Of a DNA stretch of 64,000 nucleotides, positions 34,061 through 47,100 are shown in pieces; within the stretch, counting starts at the first letter, position 1; each line of letters begins with the position of its first letter. A model generated the notes under the pieces. It was not told the DNA's origin and did not search any database. It saw only the letters and a list, made by a program, of their open reading frames with translations. Made by a program: the position numbers and the translations under genes. Location of the stretch: positions 52,976,750-53,040,749 of the forward strand of contig CM049318.1 of assembly GCA_026874595.1 (NCBI GenBank), given 5' to 3'. The DNA is from Sipunculus nudus (Eukaryota > Annelida > Sipuncula > Golfingiida > Sipunculidae).

Positions 34061-34065
34061 GGCCT

Positions 34066-35204
34066 ATCCCGTGAAAAAAAATCACAGTTGGCAATTTTAA
34101 ATGTCATAGTTTATCTTACACTGCGTCGCAGCTTATACACATTCTTGAAGCCCAAACCTATATCTTACACATATACATACGTAACCGCAGGTGATATAGT
34201 TACAGGGCAGCGATGTAAGAGAAGATTAGGGGGAGGCTGATATTAAGCAAGACATCTTTCAGAGGCAATTTGCAGAGCTAACACTGTTTAGTATTTGTGA
34301 GAGTGACAACCCTTCTGCAATTAGGCCAGTAAAAACCAGCAAAGCAAGACCATAACTGATGTTTTGCTATACTGTCTGGAATAATTACGGTTTTGGAACC
34401 TAATAGGGACTAACTCAATGTCAGTTTTTTTTATAAATTTTATCTATCTCGTGGTGCTTGCAAGTGCTGTAGGGTGGCATTTATTTTTATATAAATTTTT
34501 GTTCTTTGGCCACGGGAGCTGATCACACTCCATTAAACTTAATTTAACTGAATGACGCAAGGTATTGCTGAGTTGGTTGTATTTAGCGACGCGTGGAGGA
34601 GGAAAGTGAAAACCTTAGACATTCATAACTCGTTGTTGTGAACACTCATTGACAGATATTCTGTAACAATTCAATAGTATCACATTATTTGTAAGAACAC
34701 TGAGGCACATGTCATTTTTACTTTGGGAAAGATGGATCTTGTGAACAATTGTTTACATGCTTATTTCTTTCTGTCTGAAATTTCTGCACTCAACTGCCCG
34801 GATCATTAAAATTGAGGGGAAATTCCTAGAGTTTTGTTGTTATCACGAATAAAATGGATTCTCAATAAAACTTTACGTGGGATTTAACCCCTTAAGTCCC
34901 GGACTCTCCATAAATTTGGCCTTTTGTAGGCCCTGTTAATATTACTCATTTTTATGCCTTATCGCATATAGGTATAGTGTAACTCAGAGTAAAGCAATTA
35001 ACCAGCGTGTGCCTACATTTCTTCTTTCAAATACATTTACCATGAGCGATAAATTTTCCGATAAAAATAAGTAAAAAGTTAAATCTCCCTACAAGGAGAT
35101 CTTCCACAGATTCAGTGATTGACTTCTTAGTCGTGCGAGACTCAAGGAATGAAAACGGTCAACGTACAAATAGGGTCAGAACTCTTTTGAGTTGATTCCT
35201 AAAG
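34066..35204. other. No recognisable feature
   Basis: AT-rich sequence outside the array. Short open frames only, with no known motif, tRNA or inverted-repeat element seen. Confidence 0.5.
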
Positions 35205-35668
35205 GCCCCTTTATACAGGGATGCGACATTTGTGCGACCTTTGAGCAACCAAAATATGGCCAGGACACTCAATGGTCGCCTAAACACAGAAAATCCTGTG
35301 TCTGTGTATTAACTGCTCCAGCGTTACTTGTGCCTCTCTTGAACCTCCTGAAATTCAAGTTTAGGGTATTTTCACGCCTGCCTCCTCTCTGCTTCCCCTG
35401 GGATCACTGTGCCTCCATTCTAAACAACGGCTAAACAACTTCCTGTGTGCCACCTTTGAGCAACAAACACACTCAGCGACCTTTCTGGGACTGTTTTGAA
35501 CATGTTCAAAAATTCACGGCAACCATGGCGTCCATGGCGAGGTCTAAAACTCATGTGTACCACCTTTGAAAGATGTAGGCAACCACTCTGCCTTCTTTGA
35601 GCCTCAACGACGACCTGGTAAATTCTGTGGTCGCACACCGGAGGCACAATTCTGTTTATTGGCCTTTG
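35205..35668. mobile_element. Candidate MITE, Harbinger-like ends
   Basis: The left end 'aaaggcccctttatacaggg' and the inverted right end 'aaaggccaataaacagaatt' share AAAGGCC, then ACAG and TGTGCGACC at matching distances. The interior has repeated 'ctttgagcaac' and 'ccacctttga' words and no long open frame. I could not fix a target duplication. Confidence 0.42.
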
Positions 35669-37917
35669 AGTCTATACATGATGTTAAGATTACAGGCTTT
35701 TTCAGAAATATCATTTTAACAGTATATGGACGGCTACGACAATGCAGTTTTCCACATAAAAAGTGTCATGTATAATTGTATCGATGGTTCTCATGGATCT
35801 ATGGATCGTTTGGAATCGATCGAAATAAAGCACTATTTATGATACAAGTTATTAGAAATCATACGAATGCCGCTAAGCGGGCGTTTTCTTTCGCCACATA
35901 ATTTCTCTTTACCTTCCGTTATTTTGTAAATGCCTCCTTCTATTCTTACATCATTTTTTAATTTAAATATTCTTTTTATTTGGGAATGGCAGTATCTTTG
36001 GAACTTAAATGTTTCTTTTATGCTTAATGAACTTTCATTAAGTCGGTCCAGCTTTTGAATATTTGGTGCACAACAGAAAACTCTATATTTCTCTATGTCA
36101 TTGACCCTTCAGACTTGATATTTTTACACGTATTAAATAAAATGATGCCAGACTCGATAATGAATAAAAATTGCATTATCGTGCAAGGTCATCGTTATAT
36201 GTCATTTTATGTTGCAGTCATGATTCTTTAACAATGATAATTATAATAATAATAGCTGAGGCCATTAATGGGAACGTGTAGAGAAATCAAGTCATTTACT
36301 CAGGGAGTGCCTGTCACAATTTATCTTTATTATCATGACACGTTGAATTTATTATTACTTATTGCTTTTTATCACCTTTTCAATATAACGATTCTCCCAG
36401 CTTTATGTGGGTGTGGTGCACTTTGGGCAAAATTCAGCGTGCCTGTTGTTGCTTGTAGATATACAATGTTCAACGATGGCTACCAAGTAATTGTGCAAGG
36501 CGTTACACCAGTGTCACCTTGTTAAGTAATTATATGATAATAACATTTAATTTACCTGTTTTGCAAGATCTACTCGACGCCCGCAGTACCGAGGGACGAT
36601 AGGCCTGCCCGGAGGCCACTACTAAGGCAATATATGAAATATTTGTAATTAACGGCTACGCATGCCATCATTTAAACGAACCATGAACAGTTAATCTAAT
36701 TTCACAAAGTACTAAAAAGAAATTTCAAAGGCGCATTTTCACACCTTTAGGGTCTCACTTTATTGCAGTTTCATGCTATACATGGCGACTTCTCACGCCC
36801 GCTGTCGATTTCATTTAGTCGCGGGGCATTGTAAGGTCACAACAACCATGTTGCTTGTCGATTTCATGCCGGATCGTTACACTCAGTGTATGGGAATATA
36901 TGAACCTATAATGGCGTGTTGTATTAATTACTTTTGGCTTCGGTTAATAACATGCGTGACCGGTTTTTAAATATGGATATTTGACAATGTTTTTCCTTTC
37001 ACTTTTAAAACAATATCTTATTAAAACAAATAATCCGAAAAATAATAAATAAGAGTTGACAAACAGTCTTGCTAAGTAAGATTTAAGGTAAAAAAAAATC
37101 TATAGCATGTTTGACGTGACTGCAGTAATACCTTACTTTAAATCAGGCGACCATATTTTTTTTCCTTTACGCCTTTAGCTCATTTATCAACGTAGTTTGA
37201 CATCTACAGCGCAAGATTAATCCCCATCTAAGGCAAAATGGCGCCGACAAACATTTTAATACGATTCGCGTGGGATTTAAATATCCCGGCAGGAAAAATG
37301 GATGTGTTGCTAGCACCTGGATTCTAGAACAGTATGCTATTACATCTAGTGAAATACAACCCACAGCTCAAGAAAAAAGTTTCGAATTACTCACTCGTAA
37401 AGATATATATCAAACTGTCAGTCATCGAATAGAAGACGTATTGCACCCTAGACGATAGAAATGGGGATAATGGTTGTTTAATATAGATGGATGCGCCGTA
37501 GGCGGGGATAGCCATCTCGCTCCTCAGTGTCGGTGTAACGACTTCAGGTAACGCGCCCTTCTATGTTTACCCCCGGGGCAGCCTGTGTCTGGTTTAAGAT
37601 CACCCCCTCACATTGCAAATTACCCCCTCGCTCGTTTTAGCAAAATGATATATTCTCATGTATATAATCACGATGTACTGTTTTAATAAATTTCATTTAA
37701 GACTTAAACTTGATTCAACATCTGAAAATAAATAGTTGGACTATGTTTTAAAATTATCTTAAAATTTTATGAATATTCACTAACAAAGCGCATGATGCAC
37801 AACATACCACATAAATTATTATACAGAAAGATCAACCTATTTTGTGAAACCCTTATGGGATAACCTGATATCTTAAGATAAATTCGATTTCCAGTTACCC
37901 TCAGGGGAATTCAGACA
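35669..37917. other. No recognisable gene
   Basis: AT-rich sequence with chance open frames below 90 codons (for example 36,268-36,525 and 36,773-36,970). A palindromic GATC/ATCGAT cluster at 35,785-35,825 is the only local pattern noted. Confidence 0.45.
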
Positions 37918-38954
37918 CAGTGATGGAGGATTCGAGTCCAGACTCGAGTTAAATTTTTTAGGAACTTTGACTCGGACTTGTGCTCATTGGTCCTGTACTC
38001 GGACGTACTGGTACTCGGACTCGGAAGTCAGAACTCGCGAAATTAGGCCGAGCCCATCTAAAGCCCGGTAGAAGGAAAGCTCTGTGACCATTCGGAACTC
38101 CTCGGTCGTCTCCGTTGGCTCCTAGCCTCGGATGTAATGTATGGCCTAATGATACTCCCACAATTTTGGAGAAGTTCGCCGGAAATTGACCGGTTTGCCA
38201 TTTCTAATGACTCGTTTAACTAAAGATCACAGTTTCTACAAAAAAATAAACCTATATTGATTTGCCATAATAATGTGTATTATATCGGCCTGATATGTTT
38301 CTAAACATCAACTTTTACAAGGTTCCGACGGTAAGTTAACTTAAAGTTTCAGTTTATAACAAATGCCTCATTCATCGCCCACTCGGAGTGGACTTCCACT
38401 CCAGATCAGTACACATGGGATTTTCCCGATGTTTCTTGGATCAGTGTATTCTTATAGCTTTAAAGGTAGAATACGTGAGGACTGGCAGTATCTGTACACA
38501 AAATACATTTTTACCCTTGTAAAGCGCACAACACATGTGCGGTTGACCCGCCATGGCCTTGACCTTGCCAGAATACTTTCCATGGTGACCCCTACGTACA
38601 TCCGAGGTTAGAAGCCAACGGATTCAGCAGAGGAGATCCGAATGGTCCTGTGACATAATATAAACTCATTTATGTCATGTGTAAAATAATAACAAAAAAG
38701 AAGATATGTATATATATAAAGATTAATATACCAAACTTTAGATTTCATCAAAGCTAAAGGTAGTTTAACAAACAAGCGAACAGCATGTGTAAAATAACAA
38801 ACAAATACTTAAGGTCATCTAAAATTTTCATACGTTTTTATATGGAGATTTTAAAAGACGTGGACTCAGGCTTAAGCTCGGGATGTAGATGACGCAGGCT
38901 TGAAGAAGATGGACTTGGACTCGAACCTCTAGGGCTCTGACTTGGACACCACTG
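37918..38954. mobile_element. hAT-like non-autonomous element
   Basis: The ends CAGTGATGGAGGATTCGAG and (inverted) CAGTGGTGTCCAAGTC, with CAGTG termini and repeated subterminal 'gactcg'/'cgagtcc' words at both ends, are typical of hAT elements. The 8-bp flanks do not match, so target duplication is not confirmed. No transposase is seen. Confidence 0.6.
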
Positions 38955-39396
38955 ATCTAAAATTGATAGCACCATAGCTCCCTGACACCTGAATGCGATT
39001 TTAAGATACGGGGACGGGGGTTGAAGCGAGGGTGATCTGAAATCGCTACACTGGTTCTTGTGAGAAAGAACGATGTTTTCTTTCCACTTCAGGAGCAATA
39101 AGTGTTTATATCGATCAGACATCCGCCACTCTGACCTCAAGGACTTCTAAAAGAAAATAAATGACACTTTGCTAAAATGGATTCCACTCTAGGGCGTGGT
39201 CCGTGGTGGCTTTGGCACGCGTGAAAGTAATTGATATCTCTATCAAATGACTTGACGAAATGTTTAAATATGTTTTACATGCATAGTTTTTTACATATAC
39301 GCTCTTATATATGTCTTAAAACATTTGATTCCTCTTTATTTGTATAAGAGAGATAGAGAAAAATAAACAAAACAAAAATAAACAGACAGAGAATAA

Positions 39397-39403
<7 letters not shown>

Positions 39404-39441
<38 letters not shown>

Positions 39442-39533
39442 AGAGAGAGAGAGAAAGAGAGAGATAGACAGAGTGAGAGAGAGAAAGAGACAGGCAGGCA
39501 GACAGGCAGACAGAGACACAGAAGGAATATAAT

Positions 39534-39598
<65 letters not shown>

Positions 39599-39600
39599 CT
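39404..39600 (+). repeat. Two (TA)n-(GA)n compound microsatellites
   Basis: TA at 39,404-39,437 followed by GA-rich sequence to about 39,525, then TA at 39,539-39,573 followed by GA to 39,598. This is the reverse-complement order of the CT-TA compounds in the array. Confidence 0.88.
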
Positions 39601-41840
39601 ACAGTTAAATGCTTGTCTGTGTAAACATGGTATCTACTCATATCTCTTTAATCTAACATGCACCATTTAATTCCGAATATGTATATGCACACAAATTCGG
39701 AAAATATAATTAAAAGCACTTTACATTTTAGACCACTCTATCTTTAACGTCAAGAACGCCTTGTTTTACAACAAGTAAAATTTTTCCATGATTGGTGTCA
39801 AAACGTATGGCGCCGCGAAATGTACAAAGCAAAGGCATGAATGAAATGTACAAACACCAGGTGTGATACTGACAGCCACAAAGGTGTCGCGTGCACGCAT
39901 CTGTCAAAGTTGCTATGAAATGTACACGGGACACACGTACATATTCGGGCATTGATGACGTCAATTTTATCAGCGTTTGTCCGATTCAAATTCTGAAACT
40001 TGAGTTACCTTACTGCAATTAAGGCATGGCTGTTCTATGCTCCATTTACCATATGTATTATGTACTCCAAAGTATGTCACATTCAATTGATTACAATGTA
40101 TTTTTGTTTGACTGTATTATGATACATGAATTTTTGTAATACAACATAAATTACTCGAATATCTTTATTTAAGGCATAAGCTGTTTTTTATTAACCTTTG
40201 GTGGTTTCTAACATGACATATAGAAATGCCGTATTTGGGATTTACTTTTCTCACAGAAACGCCCAGTTTATTTCCTTACTCTAACTTCACATTACATAGG
40301 GGAGTCGACAGTATTGAGAAAAGAGATGAGACCGTTTTTAAATGGATTAAATGGATATTTCTGAATATTAGGTCAAGAGAGGTCAAATAATATTGTTTCT
40401 GATACGGTTTTACCCAGAGTATTATTTTGTATGATAAGCCGGGGCTTTTTCGTTTCTGAAGAACATCCATTTATAAGACCCCACTGTTCTTTTCTGAGGT
40501 TTATTGTATGCCGTACCGATTTTTCCAGGGTAGCTCCAACGCCCAGAACATATTCAGCCTTATATTTTTTGGCAAATTTTCTCCAGAAATACTCAAAGTA
40601 TTTGTAATTTGACCAAGACTAGATCTTCTTTGTGCACTAGGCGGAAGACCTTTTTACACCTGTCCAAATTTGAACATCAAAGAAAATTGGAAATAATGTC
40701 CGAAGTAACCTGAGATAATCTTTATAGTATAAAAATATTACTTTGTCAATACAGCTAATTTATAATATCAATTCCACCTTTTTCCTAAAGAGAAAATGGA
40801 GCATAAAATATCTTTCAGATAATTGTTTTCTAGTCCAAATGGTAAGCAATATATATCCATCGATTTCAAAGTACGTTTTCACTCATTTTAACACTGTAAT
40901 CTCATATGGTTCCATATGGTTTTGTAAAATAACTCTGGAACACCATTCTTAACCCGTTGTTAAGCTAGTAACCCAAGCTAGTAACAGAACCTCACTGGAA
41001 ATGATTTTTCATTGTTAAAAATATACATCATACTAACTCTTTGGTATTCATAAACCCTTCTTTTTCGCGTATTTTTAATAATTTTTCATCACGATTTTTC
41101 GCGATGTTATGAAGGTTTGCTTTCCTCTATAAGGTTTACAATATTTTTGTTCGTTCAATGATTGGTCGCCCTTTGAAATTTGGGAACATTTTCATAAATT
41201 GACTGATCAGAACAAAAAAATAAGATGCAATGATGGAATAAGGCATAGGATTAATTAACTAGAATGAAAGAAAAATCATACCTTCCAAAATGTTTTTACG
41301 TCTGAATCCTATTTATGGATGAAGGGCAAGGTCACGAACACATGCTCAAACAGTAACATTTAAAAGCTGTTGATTGTTTTTTTATGTGTTATAAATATTC
41401 TAGAAAAAAAAACTATCAAAGTTCGGCTGAAAACACATGACAGACGCCATGACATTGGCCCACAAGATTCAGAAGGAGTTGGTTGCAAAATATACATGTT
41501 GTATTTTTGTGATGAGGGTTTTTCTCAAAATAGGCCCTCATCAGCTTTAGTGTTAAAATGTGTGATCATATTTAAGTTTGAGCGTTGTTGAGATATCAAC
41601 ATTCAAAATTAAACGTACACATATAAAACCATACTAAACTAATATGGTTTTGTTTTCCTAGTCACAAAAACATATCTCCCAATTGGCCACTTTTCCAAAA
41701 TTTGTGAAAAAAATGGTCGCTATCTAAAAAGGTATGGCGTTTACAGAAGTCATATGTTTCCACAGATTTTACTTTGAACAACCCCGAGAACATGATTATG
41801 ATGTGGGGTCATAATAATCCTGGCTGGTCCTAGCTTAGTC
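39601..41840. other. No recognisable gene
   Basis: AT-rich sequence with open frames under 80 codons and no motif I recognise. Confidence 0.45.
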
Positions 41841-41844
41841 TTCA

Positions 41845-42070
41845 GATTTGACATTAAAGGTCAAGGTCAAGTTCATAGTTTGTCAAACTTTTCCGATAAC
41901 CTGATGGAAACAACTTGCATATTAACGTTGAGAGGAAAATATCTGCAGTACTAAAAAAAACAATAACGTGGACTGAAAATTCTAGATTTGGGCTGATTTG
42001 ACCTTGGGATCTAGGTCAAGGTCAACGGTTTTGAACTGTCCGAGACCTTGATGGAAACAAGTTGTGCCAA
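41845..42070. repeat. Imperfect direct repeat with AGGTCA half-sites
   Basis: Two related stretches (about 41,850-41,925 and 41,985-42,065) share 'ggtcaaggtcaa', a T/A-rich middle and 'gatggaaacaa(c/g)ttg'. The AGGTCAAGGTCA words resemble direct-repeat nuclear-receptor sites, but the context gives no support for a regulatory role. Confidence 0.45.
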
Positions 42071-43521
42071 TTATGGGAGAAAAATAGGCCGTGACAACAC
42101 GACACAGTAGGCAATTATTTTGGCTGGTAAGCCGAACTCGACAGCCAGTTGCCTGGTCGTAGACTATCTAAAATCAGAGAGCTAAAATGGCGCTAGAAAA
42201 AATATTCTCTAATATTTTATGATAAACGGCGTTCATAGAGACGTTGAAGTATTAATCGGCTGGTTTGCCCATGAAGATCCATGCCAAACTCACCTGTTTT
42301 CAACTCTTCCGAGATTCTTGTAGAGATTTACGGTATTTGGAAAATTCGGGAAAATGCACAGAAAATGGACTAAAAATGTCGCTCAGGGTAAAGGGGTATT
42401 GTAATTAGAAATCCTTGACTGAGACATTCGGCTAAATGCTAGTTGATTTCTTTTTTTGCTGAAAGTGCACAAAGATATTATGAGAAGAAAAGTATATATA
42501 ATAGGCAGCAGTGCTGTTTTCATGACGTTACAGTCACTGCTTATGTCAACAAGTTGTTAGAATTCGATCACTTGACCCCGATGTCAAATTTAACGGCTAC
42601 GTACACGCCAGGGCTGACTTTTAAAAAAAACAGCCACTAGACCCCGTTCGACACCTAGGCTAGGTAACGTTAGTTTCTATTGTGATGCAGGATATGAGAA
42701 AAAATCCCTTGTCCTTATTAGACAACAAGATTGATCTTCCCTCATTTGTTTTTATATACTTGTTTATGCGTTTTATTGTTTTGTTGAAATGTCGTGATGA
42801 GTCATTTCTTTTTCATGGGCTTGCGATCTTGGGATTTAAGAAATGACAGCTTTCCCACATACCAAAGGAATTAGCCAATAACTACTTAGTAAGACTCTTA
42901 GGAATGTCACTTTCATATATAACGTTAATCTTTGAGTTTGTTCACATAGTGATGCAATCGAAGGGTTTCACTTTTGATTCGTTTCATTCAAGGATTATTA
43001 CTAACGTAATTTTATAACAGTCAATATAAACCTAACTCTGTTTAATATCTTTAATTTTTTATATTTTAATAAAATATAATAAGAGGTGATAGATTGTGTA
43101 CTATCTATCGAGGTTAATTACTAAATTGGACTTATAAAAAGGGAACATTTAGTTCTGTGCATGTTATAAAAGTACCATTTTCCTATATTTAGATTTTCGC
43201 AATGTAGAGACTCTGATTCCATTAAGCCCTTTGAGGATTCATATTTAAATAAGTTTTTTTTTTAAGTTTTTGAAAGGCTATGAAATATTATCAGAAGCCG
43301 GGTTTTTATACTTTTTCACTGTTTCTTTTCCCCAACGTCCATTATTTAATAGCAAACAGATTGATAGTAATTCAAGTATCAAACGATAAACCCTGAAATG
43401 TCCTAGCAAACAGATAGAGAATTCTTCAAGTATCAGCCAATAAACACCAAAATGGCTTATTTAAATTTGACGGAGGAGTTTTATTACATGAATTTTACCA
43501 TTGCATTTTACCCGTATCGCA

Positions 43522-43918
43522 TTAGAAGAAAGCGATATCAAGGCAGAGATTCTGACATCTGATATAAATTTCTGTCAGGGTTGAGGAATGCTTCTTGAAT
43601 CTCTCCTCGGGTGGTATTCGGAGGAATGCTTTGTACACGGTCACTGGTAAGATGTAGACGTTAGTGTTAAATCCCATGTCGGCGGCAGGAATCAAGCAGT
43701 GGTCCACTAAGCAAAGCGAGCCAGACGAAGTCTCGACACATGACCTTTCACAGCAATGACAGGGGTAAACGGGGCTCTGTTTGAGAAACAGCCTATCGGA
43801 GTGGTCGGCTCCACCGAGACAAGCTGATAACTGGCAATTTTCATTGCGATCAGAAGCAAAAGGGAAACCAATCTTTGCCTCAAGGTAATTCAGGTCAAAG
43901 AAATTGGACGCCTGCCTT
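43522..43918 (-). CDS. Candidate exon: cysteine-rich 132-codon open frame, function unknown
   Basis: The frame is open without interruption from just after a stop at 43,921 down to a TAA at 43,522. It has varied codon use and no low-complexity sequence, unlike most open frames here. The product would have ten cysteines, with words such as NENCQLSACLGG, YPCHCCERSCVE, SLCLVDHC and, at the end, RCQNLC. That spacing suggests a disulphide-bonded secreted or extracellular region. A CAG just inside the upstream stop could be a splice acceptor, which would make this a terminal exon. I do not recognise the family, and no neighbouring exon was identified. It could be chance or a decayed exon. Confidence 0.4.
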
Positions 43919-44409
43919 GCCTAAGAATATGTGTCCGTCGGATATACCTGAACGCCAGGTGCCGTTGGTATGACCTTCGGGAAGCAGAAACCAAATCACT
44001 ATCCATAGCCTGCGATTTACAGGCGTCTGGGATAATATTGTTATAATAAAAGCAAGAATGCCCCCCCCCCCCCCCCCCATGATGCATGAACACACGCACG
44101 CACACAAGACAAACGCACGGCCGCCCGGGAGAGGGAGAGGGACAGAGAGTGAGAGGGACAGAGACAGAGAGAGCCAGAGAGAGAGAGAGAGAATGAGAGA
44201 GAACACGATATAAGAGCGACTGTCTGTGTTTCATTTCTTGTGTATTAAACACAGACGCTTGGAAGTACGGAAGGTGTCACAGGTCATGAATATGATAATA
44301 AGATAGAACACCTTCATGGAGGACAACCTGTGTCATAAATGAGATGTAGATTAGGTAGACTTTAAAGAGAATGTAGGGGTGATGGCAATAAAAGCGTCAC
44401 ACGTTGTTT
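43919..44409. repeat. Poly-C run and GA-rich tract
   Basis: A 19-bp C run (44,060-44,078) and a GA-rich tract (44,130-44,205). Open frames here are repeat translations. Confidence 0.8.
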
Positions 44410-44840
44410 TCTTTTTACCGGCTTTTGTGGTCAAGAGGTGGAGCACAGGACTCAAAGCCGGGAGATCATGAGTTTAAATCTCAGTTTCACGGTCTTTTCC
44501 CACGCAGGCCCGCCATAGCAACAACGATCAGATTACGAGACCTGCACAGGCTATCAGATATTTCCATTAATGTCAAAACGACAGGTTATGCCCAGGGCTT
44601 TCTGGAACGCGCGGTTAAGCGTCTCTGGCGCTCGAACTATCTTACAGACGCTCGGTTCTGAGTATCTAAACCTAAGGGACTCTTGAACTTATCTTCCTAT
44701 TGAAAGCCCTGTATGCCTTACTGAACATTCGTATATTTAACCTTAAATCCAGAAGGATTAGTAATAACATACCATTCTTATTGTATGGTTATCTTCATGA
44801 TCAATCAATAAACAGTTAAACCGACAAGTCATGGGCTCAT
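44410..44840 (+). repeat. SINE family C related copy outside the array
   Basis: The A-box-like TGGTCAAGAGG (44,428-44,438) and B-box-like GAGTTTAAATC (44,470-44,480) are followed by a tail 'aaatccagaaggattagtaa' that matches the SINE in all four array units. It shows that the family is dispersed and not private to the array. Confidence 0.6.
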
Positions 44841-44985
44841 CCTATGTTAGGCAAATTTTTAACATTCTAAAGGTAACAAGGTAAGAAAATGCAAAATCAC
44901 CTTTATTAAATTGCACATATAAAAATGGAGATTATTTCTTAATAAATTATATATCGTTATAAATGCAACTTCTTCAACAAGCTCG

Positions 44986-44988
<3 letters not shown>

Positions 44989-45047
<59 letters not shown>
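44989..45047 (+). repeat. (TA)n microsatellite
   Basis: About 28 TA units, directly downstream of the family C SINE region. Confidence 0.9.
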
Positions 45048-45051
<4 letters not shown>

Positions 45052-46585
45052 TAATTTATCTTGTTCAGCCGAATTGACAAAGAAAGCTCCAAAGCAGTGT
45101 CACATTGAGACAGACGGAGACCGCTTGGCCTTGGCTGCAGATCCGTTAAGGTGAGTCCTTTTACGAGACCTGAAGTACTCGTAATGGAAATCCGGGAAAG
45201 CAGCTTTCTGTACAGCCGCCGACGGCGACGCAAAAAGCTGCTATATATATCACGCCTGTGGCTTAGCCGCCCGGCCCGCCCATGTTCCAATTGGTGAAAC
45301 AGCTGCAAATGGCCGCAAGTCCTTAAATGGAAATTTATATAAAATCATATCGAGATCTGACATGATCGGGCATGAACAGAAAGTTTGACATTATTTTGCG
45401 ATACTGTCTGTTAACTCCATGCATTTTGCCATATGTTCAGATATAGGGTTTGATAATATAAAATTTAATCCAGTAATAGAAACTGCAGTTGTTGTATTGA
45501 CAACATCAGCCTTAAAAGGCTGTTTAAATCATATTGTAAGATGCAAATAAGATACATTATACAACAATGAACCGTAAGCAACATTTGATAACTAAGATCA
45601 ATTTTATATCTAAGATTCATTATCTGAAAAATATACATGATACGACTACAAAAAATTATGTGGATGAGATGAATCTTTGATAACATAACCTCCACATAAT
45701 AAAAAGAGGAAAAATAAAAGCTTTGCTCATCATGTATGTATGCTTCATCTAGATTATCCTTCTGATAACCACCATCATGCTTTTTATTAAGTCACTGCAT
45801 TATATCTATTCCCATATCATGAAAGAAAACGACATCGCCAATGAAAGTGATATATATCGCTAATTAATGGCTAGTCTATTTGCAGATTATATGAAAAAAA
45901 AGATTGGTTAATGTGGCAGTTAATTTTGACCCACTGCATAAAACATTTGGATTTCACACTAAGACATTACGTAGACAAGCCTGATAAATCGGACTTGAAT
46001 AAGCAAACTGTGACTAGACAGAAACTGATGGGAAGAACTGGAAAATAAGGCAAAGCTAACCCTTAGATTAAAACTTCATTAGGTAATTCCAGTGTGACAG
46101 AGTCTGTATCTTGGATTGTGGCGCATTTGATCTAAATAAGAGGTTACACATTTAAAACTGAAACTCTGCATTCAAATGAATGTAAGCCTCTGCCATATGG
46201 GATTCCCTGTGGGGTGATGGTCCCCACACGTGGTTGCCTTTATTTAATCGGCCCATATCCTCAGGTTTATTTATGCATATATGACTGTACATTTGGGAAT
46301 ATTCCTAGATGACACTCTTGAATCCGAATCCTATGCCGAATCTACACGAAAATCTAATCATTTGTTCATTAGCCCATTCCCGAAATGCCCTGAGATTTCG
46401 AGAGATCCCGTTTATCATTGCATGAGGTATGTTGTGAACAATCACACAGACACACACACTCCTGGCGGAGGCAACAGCAAGGGTTATATATATTCCACAA
46501 TTTGTACATTTCGTATTATACTTAAATTAGAGTATATAAAAACCGATTTTTAGCATCTAGGTATTTACTTCAAGAAAATCAAACA
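45048..46585. other. No recognisable gene
   Basis: AT-rich. The 90-codon plus-strand frame at 46,281-46,553 and the 85-codon minus-strand frame at 45,051-45,308 have no motif I recognise. Confidence 0.45.
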
Positions 46586-46786
46586 CAATTAAACCTCTAT
46601 AATGCAAATGGTCACTCTTGGTACTTGGCCATGCTACCCACTTTATAGAGGTGCTCACTTAATGAAGATCAACAGCGCAAAACAAATCACAAACAATAAG
46701 GAGGATAACAAAAGGGATTGTCCAGAACTGCCCATTATATAGAGGTGCCCATTTTATGGAAATGCCAACTAGGGGAGGTTCCATTG
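46586..46786. mobile_element. Candidate pogo-like MITE
   Basis: The left end CAATTAAACCTCTATAATG and the inverted right end CAATGGAACCTCC resemble the CAGTNGAACCTC ends of pogo/Tigger elements. The interior repeats 'tatagaggtg' words at both ends. A TA target duplication is not evident on the left. Confidence 0.42.
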
Positions 46787-46807
46787 TAATAACATTTCAT
46801 AAACACC

Positions 46808-47100
46808 ATCCCCTGTGGTTCAGGGGTAAAGCAAAGGAGCCAAAGCAGGGAAGTCGTGAGTTCAGATCTCAGCAGAGGGGCGATGATTTCACAGCCGGCC
46901 CCTAACCCAGGGTGAGCGCTCTGCAAGCTTAATGGGAAAGCTGTACCCCTAAGCCGTGTATCACTCACAAACGAGTGCGTCTTTGTTAGGTTCCTCGATG
47001 TTATGACCCATGCAGCAATGGGGAACATTACACACCCAGGACCTGCTGGTTCGGTAGACGGCGGGCCTGAATGACACCAAGATATAAAAAAAAATAAAAT
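46808..47100 (+). repeat. tRNA-headed SINE family A with A-rich tail
   Basis: The tRNA-like head carries 'gtggttcaggggtaaagc' (A-box region) and GAGTTCAGATC (B-box region, near 46,858). The body matches the minus-strand copies at 7040-7325 and 55-290. It ends in an A-rich tail near 47,085-47,099, as expected for a SINE copied by target-primed reverse transcription. I found no clear target duplication. Confidence 0.75.

Larger units (their letters stand above)
20986..34065 (+). repeat. Tandem-array unit U4 (last, truncated, with retrotransposon)
   Basis: The fourth copy has landmarks at 21,829, 22,155, 33,491 and 33,816. It is interrupted by about 1.2 kb of extra sequence (roughly 22,660-23,880, including a palindrome-comb MITE), an hAT-like MITE (23,993-24,503) and the 5.7-kb Gmr1-like element (25,097-30,801). 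Homology to the other copies stops near 34,065, just after the tRNA-like SINE. The last third of the unit (second SINE head, TATATAAATA module) is therefore missing, and the array ends here. No coding sequence apart from the retrotransposon was recognised. Confidence 0.75.

Noticed and set aside
38838-39140. 100-codon minus-strand Ser/Pro-rich frame
   Set aside because: It spans the end of the hAT-like element and its subterminal repeats. No homologous motif.
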